64,000 nt of DNA from positions 27,168,501 to 27,232,500 of the forward strand of contig NC_080569.1 of the NCBI RefSeq assembly GCF_030253575.1. The letters run 5' to 3'. Positions 46,686 to 57,259 of the stretch are shown piece by piece. The notes under the pieces were generated by a model. The model did no database searches and was not told the DNA's origin. It saw only the letters and a list, made by a program, of their open reading frames with translations. The position numbers and the translations under genes were made by a program. Origin of the DNA: Rhododendron vialii (Eukaryota; Streptophyta; Magnoliopsida; Ericales; Ericaceae). How positions within the stretch are numbered: the stretch's first letter is position 1; each line of letters opens with the position of its first letter.

Positions 46686-48065
46686 TCATTCTAACAGGCC
46701 GTGCAATTTCTGAATCAAACTGTCAATGTAAGAACTATCACGGTTTTTACTCGACAACAGCTCCCTCCACTTAGCATTATTGGCTCTCACCTTTTTCCCA
46801 ATTTCACCATCAACTTCCATTACCAACCTAATTGCCTTGGACACACTTTCTCTGCTAAAAAACTCCTCTCCCTCTTCTCTCTCCACCTCAACTCCCACCT
46901 CCGAATCTCCGCTCACAAACCTCGAATTGACGATTTTCTCCCCGTTCATTGGCATTAACACCAATTCGCACTCATTCACCATAGCCTCCGATAAGGAACC
47001 AGAACCACAGTGTGTCACGTAGCACCCTACGGAAGTGTGTCCCATGATCAACTGTTGTTGTACCCAGCCCCCATAAACAACCCCTCTTCCTTTAGTCCTC
47101 TCGGAGAACCCTCCCGGTAATGAATCCTCAATCTTTTCCAACCCAAGTGGCGGTTTCAGGGCAGCGAGAAACGGCATGCCGGTTAGCTCCAAACCAAGCA
47201 GGAGTTCTTCAAACTGTTCCTTCCCAAGTACACACTCGCTTCCGAATGAACAGAAAATCACTTCTTTGGCTTCGAAACTATTAAGCCACTTAGCCCATCG
47301 TTCTTCTAGCGTAGAAGCGGGTGCTGAGTCCGGAATGACCGGGCCTGCAAGAATAACCGGCCTCCCGAAATGTTTTTCGATGTAATCACTATAATGCCCT
47401 GCAATCTCTTTACAAGCATTGAAACTGATGGCATCACACTCACTGTAGGAACTCAAAATGCGTTGCGCAAAGCGTATTCCGGAACCAAATTCCTTTTCTA
47501 CCAGTTCATTGACTAAGGCACGGGCTTCTTGTGAACTCATTTTAATGGAGGAAGCAGGGAAATCAGGGGGCGGTTTCGTAAAATCATCCGGCGTGACTTT
47601 CTCGTGGAATTTTCTAGCAGGGCTAAAAAGGTAAGCTACGGTTGAAGGGCTAACAATGGAATAGCGTACGGACTTGATGCCTAAACGGCGTGCGAGAGTT
47701 GGTATCCAATGAGCCAAATCGTAGAACACGAAGTCGGGTTTGAGTTGTTCCAGAGAAGCTTCAATTGTGGGTTGTGTGAGATCCATGGCAGTCATGAGCC
47801 GAGGTTGTAATGCATAAGAAGCAATATCGTTGGTCGTTTCGGCGCCCTGAGGGAGCCCGTCGACGTGCGGAACGGTGAACGGGATGAAGGTGATGAGGTC
47901 TGGGTGAAGATTGAGGTGTTCCAACTTTGTTATTGTGTTGGTTGGGACGAAGAAGTGGATTTTGTGGCCTCTCTGAGCAAGCCTATTGGAGATATGGAGA
48001 AAGGGGATTAGGTGACCCATGGCTAACCATGGGAAGGTAGCTACCTCAAATGTTTTCTCAGCCAT
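46686..48065 (-). CDS. UGT79-like glycosyltransferase, 459 aa, Lys at PSPG end
   Basis: A single intronless frame on the minus strand, full length for family 1 plant UGTs. These move a sugar from a UDP-sugar to small acceptors; the UGT79 group typically extends sugar chains on flavonoid or terpenoid glycosides. The catalytic His is His18 (AMGH) and the partner Asp is Asp116 (FVFYD). The PSPG sugar-donor box runs from Trp334 to Lys377. It keeps WVQQQLI, THCGSGS and the Glu in NECELVLMP, but the last two positions are Glu-Lys where Asp/Glu-Gln is usual, and His344 is present. The start ATG lies about 50 bases after a TATATAA box on the same strand (about 48115-48122). The neighbour at 57260 is a divergent relative with a normal box. 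The acceptor cannot be told from sequence. Confidence 0.93.
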   Translation of the reverse strand: MAEKTFEVATFPWLAMGHLIPFLHISNRLAQRGHKIHFFVPTNTITKLEHLNLHPDLITFIPFTVPHVDGLPQGAETTNDIASYALQPRLMTAMDLTQPTIEASLEQLKPDFVFYDLAHWIPTLARRLGIKSVRYSIVSPSTVAYLFSPARKFHEKVTPDDFTKPPPDFPASSIKMSSQEARALVNELVEKEFGSGIRFAQRILSSYSECDAISFNACKEIAGHYSDYIEKHFGRPVILAGPVIPDSAPASTLEERWAKWLNSFEAKEVIFCSFGSECVLGKEQFEELLLGLELTGMPFLAALKPPLGLEKIEDSLPGGFSERTKGRGVVYGGWVQQQLIMGHTSVGCYVTHCGSGSLSEAMVNECELVLMPMNGEKIVNSRFVSGDSEVGVEVEREEGEEFFSRESVSKAIRLVMEVDGEIGKKVRANNAKWRELLSSKNRDSSYIDSLIQKLHGLLE

Positions 48066-48111
48066 ATGTGTTGCTGCTGTTGTTGCTCAGAGAAATACAC
48101 AGCTTAATTTT

Positions 48112-48123
48112 GGCCTTTATATA
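48112..48123 (-). promoter_or_regulatory. TATA box of the minus-strand UGT gene
   Basis: On the minus strand this reads CTTATATAAAGG, about 50-55 bases before the start codon. The duplicated copy at about 55233-55243 reads CTTATATTAAGG, slightly decayed, with no gene behind it. Confidence 0.65.
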
Positions 48124-48420
48124 AGAATTACGTAAGCCATGACTTTTGTGTTGGTAAATTCGAGACCAAAATGACTTGTGTGCTGTATTGTGATTAGTGT
48201 GAAGTATTACTTCAAGAACACTCAATAGCCTCTCTATCGAAAGGAAGGATTTGGTCAAGTCACTTCTTTGCCACATAGTGCCTGCTCGACACCCAAAAAT
48301 TTCTCCAATTTCAGGCATAATGTTTGAAGTCCAAGGACACACGTTTTTCACCCAAACAAAATTGCTTCCCGTCACCTTAACAAATACTATAAATATCTAG
48401 GCAATGGCTGAGTCTGACAG

Positions 48421-49076
48421 TAGGGTTGTAAATGAACTGAGCCATTCGCGAACTGTTCGAGGCTCGGTTCGGTAAGAGCTCGTTCGAGTTTGATTCGTCT
48501 ACTAAACGAACTGAACCTGAACCTCAATTCTAGGCTCGTTCCGTAAATGAGCCGAACCTGAGTCTAACGGTATTCGGCTCGGTTAGGTTCGCGAACCTAT
48601 ACTTAAATTTAATTAATAATTCAATAGGGGTCTATTTGTAAATGTAAAAAATTTTAAGGTTATATGTATAATTCAATACTTATTTTTCTCCCAAATTCTA
48701 TACGATCAATGAGAGAGTTTGGATTCGCTTAAGTTTAATGAGCCAAGCCGAATCAAACCTGAGTCTTGACGAGCTCAATTTGAGCTTAGATTCAGCTCGG
48801 CTCGATTCATTTGAGTTTAAAGAGCCAAACTCAAGCCAAGATGTTCAAGTTCGAATCGAACCCGAGCCGAATCTGAGCCGAGCTCGAGCCAGATTAGTAT
48901 CTTAACGAACCCAACCGAGTCGAACCCGAGCCTTGAAAAATTTTAACGAGCCGAACTCGAGCCAAGTTGTTCAGGCTCGAATCGAACTCGAGCCGAACCC
49001 GAGCCGAACTCATACCTTAACGAACCCGAGTCGAACTTGACAGGGTTCGGCTCGATTCGGTTCGTTTACAGCCCTA
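48421..49076. mobile_element. hAT-type MITE, 656 bp
   Basis: The ends TAGGGTTGTAAATGAACTGA and TTCGGTTCGTTTACAGCCCTA (shortened) are imperfect inverted repeats typical of a widespread plant hAT MITE. The interior repeats GAGCCGAACTCGAGCC-like words. The empty site is in copy B (GAGTCTGAGTAATAAACG at about 55537). Flanks AGTCTGAC and AGTCCGAG may be the 8-bp target repeat with two changes and a 2-base offset. A decayed relative lies at 63163. Confidence 0.8.
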
Positions 49077-49211
49077 AGTCCGAGTAATAAACGCCACTCA
49101 TTTTTTTTTTCTGTCTTTAATACTAGTAGAGGTTTTCTGTCATTCACTTAGATTGCCATTGCAAATCAGTATTGCCTCACTTTTTACTAACCTATGAGGG
49201 CTCACAGTACT

Positions 49212-49452
49212 CGTGGTGTTTCACTGTTAAAGAAAAAGTACTTTTTAAAACGAAAAAATAATTTTAAGCTTAAAAATTATGTGTTTATGCAAATAATTTT
49301 TTTATCAATATGAATCTTATTTGATAGATCTCATTAAGATCTTTTAAACGGTGCAAAAAAATTGAAAAAATATTTTTTATTTTCATTATATTCGAGTTTG
49401 AAATTACTTTCTTTTTTCAAAAAGTATTTTTTTTTAAAAGTGGAACACCCCG
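49212..49452. mobile_element. MITE, 241 bp
   Basis: The ends CGTGGTGTTTCACT and AGTGGAACACCCCG are inverted repeats, and the inner parts (AAAAAGTACTTTTTAAAA and TTCAAAAAGTATTTTT) also pair. Copy B lacks it (CACAGTACTTGACTC at about 55742). The target duplication is unclear. The inner motif GATCTCATTAAGATCTTT resembles one in the MITE at 5332 (AAGATCTCGATGAGATCTTT), so the two may be related. Confidence 0.8.
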
Positions 49453-49708
49453 TTGACTCTGCTAGCTCACTTCTAAAGATTTTTTTTATCATTCAGGTAA
49501 TTAGGTACTTGAAATTAGTTGAGATATATGTAAGTAAGCTAGTCCGAACATATTTGAGTTATCAAAAATTATGTACCAAAAGACATTTGACAATTATACA
49601 AGCAAATTTCCTTGGAGGATCATTAATCTTAAAGGAACCCACAATTGGATTAGAATTATCCTATTAAAAGGGAAAATTACTTGCACACGCCTTAATACAA
49701 TTCATTAA

Positions 49709-50701
49709 GGGCCCGTTTGGATGTCGGCTTATGAAGGGGATAACTAATACCTCCCATTTATACCTGGGCCTACGGCTTATCCCTCGTTTGGGAAGCCATT
49801 TAAGGTTGGGTATTGTTTTATCCCGTTCTTGTGCAACACCGGAGAAAGGGGTATTAGGGGGTCTTACCTATGGGCAGGGTCTGAGGTATCCATAACTTAT
49901 ACCCCTAATCTCCCTAAAAAATTGATGATTTCATCCCTCCTTATCCCCCTTTCCAAACCCTACACCATTTTTGTTTTCTGGAGCAATAAACAAAAAATAG
50001 GAAGAAGAACAGTAGCAACAAGAACAGATCAGAGAAAGGACAGATCGACGGAGAGAGGAGGGATCGAACCAGTCGTAGCTGCTGCTGATGCTTCTTCTTT
50101 TTCTTTTCTTCTGCCGCCGTAGTTCTCTCGCTCTTTCTCTCCCTCTCTCCCTCTTTCTCTGTTAAACCTCTTTCTCTGTTAAATGGTGAAAAGAAAAGGT
50201 TACAGTGATAAGAAAGGAAGAAAAGAATAAGAAAAATGATTGTGTGCATATGAGACCATGTGCTATTATACACCCTCACCAATAATTAATTAAAATGAAC
50301 ACATAATTAAATTATAAATATTTTAATTATTTTATATAATTATATTAATTAACTAATTTATAATTATTATTTGTGAATAAAAATCTAATTAAAGTTGAAT
50401 TTTGTAATTATATATTTAATCTAATGAATAATCTAACTTAACACTGCACAAGGGCAAAATAGTCAATTGATAGCTTTTTACATCATACACTCTTCATTAT
50501 ACCCCAAATTTATCCATCATCCAAACCAAGTATTATTTAATTCCCATTCTCTAATACCTCATCCAAACAACCTATTATTTAATCTTCCTCCATAAACATC
50601 ACATCAATGTGGGCCATCCCTTATTAACTAATACCCCCTACTATCTTATCTCCCATTATTAACTAATACTCCCAATCATTATCCCGCATCCAAACGGGCC
50701 G
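49709..50701. mobile_element. Harbinger/Tourist-like element, 993 bp
   Basis: The ends GGGCCCGTTTGGATG and CATCCAAACGGGCCG are inverted repeats, flanked by TAA on both sides (49706-49708 and 50702-50704), the PIF/Harbinger target. Copy B has the empty site (ATTCATTAAGCTTAAGC at about 55997). Subterminal copies of the TACCC/GGGTA words extend the pairing. No transposase frame was found. Confidence 0.92.
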
Positions 50702-50708
50702 TAAGCTC

Positions 50709-50935
50709 AAGCACAGAATGCCGGGAGCTGTTTTGTTATGTAGAAATGGTGCTTCTTTCTTATCTAAGACTAGCTCATATCCGTGCCTGAAGAATTCGGT
50801 ATTCGATATGGTTTCGAGTGTCCTAAGTAAAGTGTGAGCAAACTGCTTGACCATACCTAAAAGCCCGGCGCAACTTGATGTTGAGTTTGTAACAACTAAA
50901 TCGTTCAAACCAATTGCGCACCAATTAGAATGCAT
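50709..50935 (-). pseudogene. Unrecognised gene fragment, copy A
   Basis: A minus-strand frame of about 75 codons begins MHSNWCAIGLNDLVV and runs through SNTEFFRHGYELVL to LHNKTAPG. The same frame is open in copy B (56236 down to about 56010) with roughly eight substitutions. It looks like an exon relic of a captured or decayed gene. I do not recognise the family. No start context or splice sites were identified. Confidence 0.35.
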
Positions 50936-51141
50936 TTGTGAATCCTAATTGTCATGAGAATTAATTTTGGCACCGCCCAAATTGATTGATAACCTCACTC
51001 ATTTAAGATACAAAAATTCGCCATCACCATCATGTCGGTGGGATAGAGAAATTCACTCACAACCTCTACTTTTATTGTGAGAGTTGAGAGAGTGTAAAGA
51101 TTAGTGTGATTTGTATGTGGTTCACACATCAAAGGGTTTCT

Positions 51142-51495
51142 GTTCTGCTAAATAAGCCATTTGGCTTATTTTTTTGTCCTTATTCAATTTTTTTTTGTAT
51201 TTGTTTGTTTTTTGTCAATTTTTTGGGGATTATTGCTTCTTCATGACAAGAGGAATCTAAAAAGTAAAAAATTACGATCGAAATCCAATTTTTTTGAATA
51301 AAGACGAAAAAATTGACTTATTGGCTTATTTTTGTTTTTATTCAAAAAAATAGATTTCGATCGTAATTTTTTACTTTTTAGATTCTTTTCGTCATGACGA
51401 AGCAATAATTCTCAAAAAATTGACGAAAAATTAACAAATGCGAAAAAATTTGAATAAAGACAAAAAAATAAGCTACTTGACTTATTTAGCTGAAC
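51142..51495. mobile_element. Palindromic MITE, 354 bp
   Basis: GTTCTGCTAAATAAGCC and its right-hand partner (TTATTTAGCTGAAC) start two arms of about 175 bp that are nearly perfect complements (AAAAAGTAAAAAATTACGAT with ATCGTAATTTTTTACTTTTT) around a loop near 51318. Copy B lacks it (AAAGGGTTGTTACTGTG at about 56430). The element would fold into one long hairpin. Confidence 0.88.
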
Positions 51496-52111
51496 GACGT
51501 ACTGTGTGACTCTCACTCTCCATTGCTTCACTCTCCACCGGTCTTCCACCTCAGTGTAAGCACCGGATCTGCGTCTCTCACCTTAAGGTACTTCCAAAGC
51601 CCTATTTAGGGTTTCCTCAGATCTTCTATTCTATGATGCTTTCCTCTTCATCTTAGATGTCACAAAAATAGGCATAGCAATATCAATCCAACAAATCGTG
51701 GCCGCAACTTGAAAGTTATAGTCCCTTTCTGGAATCTTTAATTCAGATTTAACGTGGGGAGAAGCACGACTGTCTGTGATATGTTGTAGTACTGCAAGAC
51801 TTTCATTTTTCGGACCTAGCTATCTTCGATTGGTACACATGTATACATTTTAGTACCTCGTATGACAAAGAATTAGATTGTGTAAAAGTGTCTCAAAACT
51901 AAAGTGCTACGCTTGACGTGGTTAAAATGTAGAGAAAACTTCAGGAGCTGAAACTCTGTGCCATAGTGCGCGAACAAGAAAAAGCTTTAGAAAGACTGGA
52001 AATTTAGCGAAGAATTCGTTGCTTTTGAGTGCCTAGATAAATCTATTTGCATTCTAGAACATGAAGTTATGTGACAAAATACCCTTATTGTACTGACCTC
52101 TGTATATTTCT

Positions 52112-55100
52112 CTTTTCTCCTTCTGGTTGCCAGGTGCAGGATCCACATACAGGGCAGACAGTTGGGATAGGGCGTAGGACAGGACGCCTTTTTGAGCTCA
52201 TCAGTCTTCACCTTCCGCATCGCTTTACTTCTCCAGTTTAGTCCACAGCTTTTGCTTCTTTCATCTCGTCTTTGAGTCTATGGCACTCCTGTTTGGGGCA
52301 TGTGTCGGTTAGTCGTTTACGTTCTTTAGTATCTAGTGGTCAGTTAGGATCTGTGAGAAACACCAATATTGATTGTTTACCTTGTCAACTTGCTAAACAA
52401 CCTGCTTTACCTTTCAATAATTCAGATTCTATTTCCTCAGCACCTTTTGACTTGGTTCATTTTGACATTTGGGGACCTTCTTCCAATGCCACCATGGGGG
52501 GCTCCAAATACTTTGTCATATTTGTTGATGATTATTCGCGCTTTACTTGGATATATCTATTTCACAAACGATCTGAGTTACCAAAAATTTATGTTGACTT
52601 TGCGAACATGGTGAAAACTCAATTCTCTTGCTCTATAAAAGTTTTTCGTTCTGACAATGCTATGGAATATAGAGAAACCAATTTTCTCAACTTTCTCCGT
52701 CAGAATGGTACTCTCCCACATAGATCTTGTCCAGGTACATCCCAGCAAAACGGTCGTGCTGAACGTAAACACCGCCACATTCTAGACACAGTTCGTGCTC
52801 TTCTTATCTCAGCCTCGTGTCCTGAATATTTTTGGGGAGAAGCAGCTCTCACAGCTGTATATACCATCAATCGCATTCCATCCCCAGTCATCGACAATAT
52901 GACACCTTATGAACGGTTGTATGGTATCTCTCCCAATTATGACCATCTTCGAGTTTTCGGATGTGCATGCTTTGTGTTACTTCAACCTCGTGAACATACC
53001 AAGTTAGAGCCTAGAGCACGTCTTTGTTGTTTCATAGGTTATGGAATTGAACATAAAGGTTATCGCTGTTGGGATCCCATTTCTCGTTGTCTTCGCATAT
53101 CCCGTCATGTTATTTTTTGGGAACACAAAATCTTTTCTTCTCTCTAAATTTCACTTACGCACCACTGACGTCAACTCTCTTTTTTTTACTGACTCGTCCA
53201 TTGAGTTATTCCCTGATGAGCTTGATACAGGTTCTCTCCATACGTCTTCTCCGCAGCCTATCCTAGATGCCTCTGTTCTGCCTGCTGATTCTGCACCTGC
53301 ATCTTCTGGCTTCTCCCTCCCGGAGCCTTCCGAGTCATCTCCTAATAATGATGTCACTATTCTTCCACCTCTCCGTCGTTCTGATAGGGTAAGGGAAATA
53401 CCTATTCATCTTCGTGATTACCATTGTTTTTCCACTATCCTTTCACATTATGAACCACACTATTATCGTGAAGCTAGTACTAACCCTCTTTGGCAACAAG
53501 CAATGACAGACGAGCTGCTGGGTTTGACTAATACTCAAACATGGGATTTGGTTGATCTTCCCCCAGGCAAAACTCCCATTGGCTCCAAATGGGTGTACAA
53601 AATTAAGACCCGCTCTGATGGCTCTGTTGAACGGTACAAAGCCTGCTTGGTGGCAAAGGGGTTTAACCAAGAATATGGCATTGACTATGAGGAGACTTTC
53701 GCTCCAGTTGCTCGTCTTACCTCTATTCGGAGTCTAATTGCCGTTGCTGCTGTCCATAAATGGCAACTTTATCAGATGAATGTCAAAAATGCCTTCCTCA
53801 ATGGTGATCTTGTTGAGAAAGTGTATATGAAGCCCCCTCCTGGGTACACTCATCCTCCAAACAAGGTCTGTAAGCTTCGTCGTGCCCTCTATGGCCTCAA
53901 ACAAGCTCCTCGAGCATGGTTCGCCAAGTTCAGCACTACAATTCAGACATTCGGATTTTCATCTAGTCCACATGATTCTGCCTTGTTTATTCGCAAATCT
54001 AAGCATGGTACTGTTTTCCTTCTCCTATACGTTGATGACATGATAATTACTGGGGATGATAGTATTGGTATCACTGAACTCAAGAATCTCCTCAGCTAGC
54101 TTTTCGAAATGAAGGATTTGGGTTTTCTAAGCTACTTTTTGGGCCTTGAAATCTCTTCGGATCCCTCTGGCTATTATCTCTCACAAGCCAAATATGCCTC
54201 TGACCTTCTCTCTCGTGCTGGCCTCACTGATTGCAAGACTGCCTCAAATCCTCTGGAGCCCAATGTTCGCCTTACTCCTCTAGATGGTACTCTACTTTCG
54301 GATGCCACCCTATATCGTCAATTGGTTGGCAGTCTTGTTTATCTCACAGTTACTCGACTGGACATAGCTTATGCTGTTTATCTTGTTAGCTAATTTTTAT
54401 CATCCCCACGAACGACCCATTACGATGCTCTACTTCGTATTCTTCGCTATGTTAAAGGGACTTTGTTTTATGGTCTCCACTACGCTGCTCATTCATTCTT
54501 AGAGCTGCGAGCTTACTCTGATGCAGATTGAGCTGGAGATCCTACCGATCGTCGTTCTATCACAGGCTATTGTTTCTTTCTTGGTGATTCCCTCATCTCT
54601 TGGTGCAGTAAGAAACAAACTGTTGTTTCTCGATCAAGTACTAAAGCTGAATACCGTGCTTTGGCAGATACCACCCAAGAACTCCTATGGCTGCGATGGC
54701 TACTTACCGATATGGGTGTTCACCATTCCACTGGTACTACCCTTTGTTGTGACAACCAGAGTGCCATCCAAATTGCTCGCAATGATGTCTTTCATGATCG
54801 CACCAAGCACATCGAGATTGACTGTCACTTTGTGCGTCAACATGTTGCTAGCGGCGCTCTTCATCTTCTATCAGTGTCGTCATCTGATCAGACTGCTGAT
54901 ATTTTCACCAAGGCGCACCCTCCTGGGCGTTTTCATGACTTAGTTTCCAAACTCAAGTTGGTCTCTACTTTACCACATTGAGTTTGAGGGGGGATGTTAG
55001 AATATTCTAGATCATATGATCAAATCATGTATTATCAAATCATATATTATTATGATTTTATATGATATTGATTTTATATGATTGCGATTGTGATTGTGAT

Positions 55101-55218
55101 TGAGATTGTGATTGTATTTTCCTTTATTGTATCATGGCTCACACTATATATGTGAGCCTTCTCAATTGTACAAAACACAATTCAATACAATATTATTTCT
55201 TTCTCTTATATCATAACA
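52112..55218 (+). mobile_element. 5'-truncated, decayed Copia element with 3' LTR
   Basis: Starts abruptly in the protease/pre-integrase region and runs through pre-integrase (WHSCLGH), integrase (FDIWGP, FRSDN), reverse transcriptase (YVDDM at about 54028) and RNase H (SDAD). It ends at a polypurine stretch (GAGGGGGGA, to 54994) and a 224-bp LTR (54995-55218, TGTTAG...CATAACA). Inactivating changes: TAG at 52239-52241, a stop with frame change near 53145, TAG at 54097-54099, TAA near 54391 and TGA in the RNase H DAD(W) motif near 54529. No 5' LTR exists. It differs clearly from the intact Copia at 6029. Confidence 0.93.
54995..55218 (+). repeat. 3' LTR of the decayed Copia element
   Basis: 224 bp, starting TGTTAGAATATTC and ending ATATCATAACA. 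It contains a short GATTGTGATTGTGATT array. Copy B of the UGT intergenic block starts directly after it (AAATACATTGC), where copy A has AAATACACAGC. Confidence 0.85.
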
Positions 55219-57051
55219 AAATACATTGCTTAATTTTGGCCTTAATATAAGAATTACGCGAGCCATGACTTTTGTGTTAGTAAATTCAAGACCAAAATGA
55301 CGTGTGTGCTGTATTGTGATTAGTGTGGAGTATAATTGCTTCAAGAGCACTCAATAGCCTCTCCATCCAAACGGAAGATTTGGTCAGGTCACTTCTTTGC
55401 CACATGATGCCCGCTCGGCACCCAAAAATTTCTTCGATTTCAGGCATAATGTTTGAAGTCCAAGGACACGTTTTTCACCCAAACAAAATTGCTTCCAGTC
55501 ACCTTAACAAATACTAGAAATATCTAGGCAACGGCTGAGTCTGAGTAATAAACGCCACTCATTTTTTTGTGTGTCTTTAATGCTAGTAGAGGTTTTCTCT
55601 CATTCACTTTCATTGCCATTGCAAATCAGCCCCCATCAATATCTTCTCCTCTCAGCCACACAAATAACAGCTGAACACTCGCAGCACATTCTGACACTCA
55701 TCAGTATTATTGTGCTTCACTTTTTACTAACCTATGAGGCCTCACAGTACTTGACTCTACTAGCTGACTTCCGAGGATTTTTTTATCATTCAGGTAATTA
55801 GGTATTTAAAATTAGTTGAGATACATGCAAGTAAGCTGGTCCGAACATATTTGAGTTATCAAAAATTATGTACCAAAAGACATTTGACATTTATACAATT
55901 AAATTTCCTTGGAGGATCATTAATCTTAAAGGAACCCGCAATTGGATTAGAATTATCCTATTAAAAGGGAAAAATACTTGCACACACCTTAATACAATTC
56001 ATTAAGCTTAAGCACATAAAGCCGGGAGCTGTTTTGTTATGTAGAAATGGTGTTTCTTTCTTATTTAAGACTAGCTCATATCCATGCCTGAAGAATTCGG
56101 TATTCGATATGGTTTCGAGTGTCCTAAGTAAAGTGTGAGTAAACTGCCTAGCCATACCTAAAAGTCCGGCGCAACTTGATTTTGAGTTTGTAACAACTAA
56201 ATCGTTCAAACCAATTGCGCACCAATTAGAATGCATTTGTGAATCCTAATTATCATGAGAATTAATTTTGGCACTCTCCAAATTGATTGATAACCTCACT
56301 CATTTAAGACACATAAACTCACCATCACCATCATGTCGGTGGGATAGAGAAATTCACTCACAACCTCTACTTTTATTGTGAGAGTTGAGAGAGTATAAGA
56401 TTAATGTGATTTGTATGTGGTTCACACATCAAAGGGTTGTTACTGTGTGACTATCACTCTCCACTGCTTCACTCTCCACCGGTCTTCCACCTCAGTGTAA
56501 GCACTGGATCTGCGTTTCTCACCTTAAGGTACTTCCAAAGCCCTATTTAGTGTTTCCTCAGATCTTCTATTCTATGTTGCTTTCCTCTTCATATTAGATG
56601 TCACAAAAATAGGCAGAGCAATATCGATCCAACAAATCATGGCCGCAACTTGAAAGTTATAGTCCCTTTTTGGAATCTTTAATTCAGATTTAACGTGGAG
56701 AGAAGCACGACTGTCTGTGATATGTTGTAGTACTGCAAGACTTTCCTTTTTCGGACCTAGCTAGCTTCAATTGGTACACATGTATACATTTTAGTACCTC
56801 GTATGACAAAGCATTAGATTGTGTAAAAGTGTCTCAAAACTAAAGTGCTATGCCTGACGTGGTTAAAATGTAGAGAAAACTTCAGGAGCTGATAATTTGT
56901 GCCATAGCGCGTGAACAAGAAAAAGCTTTAGAAAGACTGGAAATTCAGCGAAGAATTCGCTGCTTTTGAGTGCCTAGATAAATCTATTTGCATTCTAGAA
57001 CATGAAGTTCTGTGACAAAATACCCTTATTGTACTGACCTCTGTATATTTC
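55219..57051. repeat. Duplicated UGT intergenic block, copy B
   Basis: The uninterrupted copy of 48085-52111, in the same orientation. It carries an orphan copy of the minus-strand UGT promoter (TATA region about 55233) pointing into the Copia LTR, and the gene-fragment-like frame at about 56010-56236 (minus). It ends about 210 bp before the plus-strand UGT start. Confidence 0.85.
56010..56236 (-). pseudogene. Unrecognised gene fragment, copy B
   Basis: The counterpart of 50709-50935, still open over about 75 codons. It starts MHSNWCAIGLNDLVV, and the differences are mostly single bases. Beyond LHNKTAPG the two copies diverge, because copy A is cut there by the Harbinger insertion. Family unknown. 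Confidence 0.35.
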
Positions 57052-57259
57052 CTATTCATGTATGAGTGTTTGATGATGAATTTGCTGGTGTAATTTGGTA
57101 CCAAGTTCCTTCTAACACCCCTTTCATTCTTAATTTTGTGTTCCTTGTTGATATAAGCACGGAAGGATCTTTTATATTAGGAGGCTAATACAAGAAGTGA
57201 GGCCTTAACCTTGCCTAAAAAAGCCTCCAAAATTTGATCTTCTATCGGAGGTTCCACGT

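Larger units (their letters stand above)
48085..52111. repeat. Duplicated UGT intergenic block, copy A
   Basis: This aligns in direct orientation with 55219-57051, ending in both at CTGTATATTTC. Copy A is longer because of four private insertions (48421, 49212, 49709, 51142). Copy B keeps about 75 bp near 55627-55710 that A has lost. It begins at the promoter of the minus-strand UGT. The block includes gene-fragment-like pieces, among them the short frame at 50709-50935 and, near 51932, a frame reading RKLQEL...REQEKALERLEI. Confidence 0.85.
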
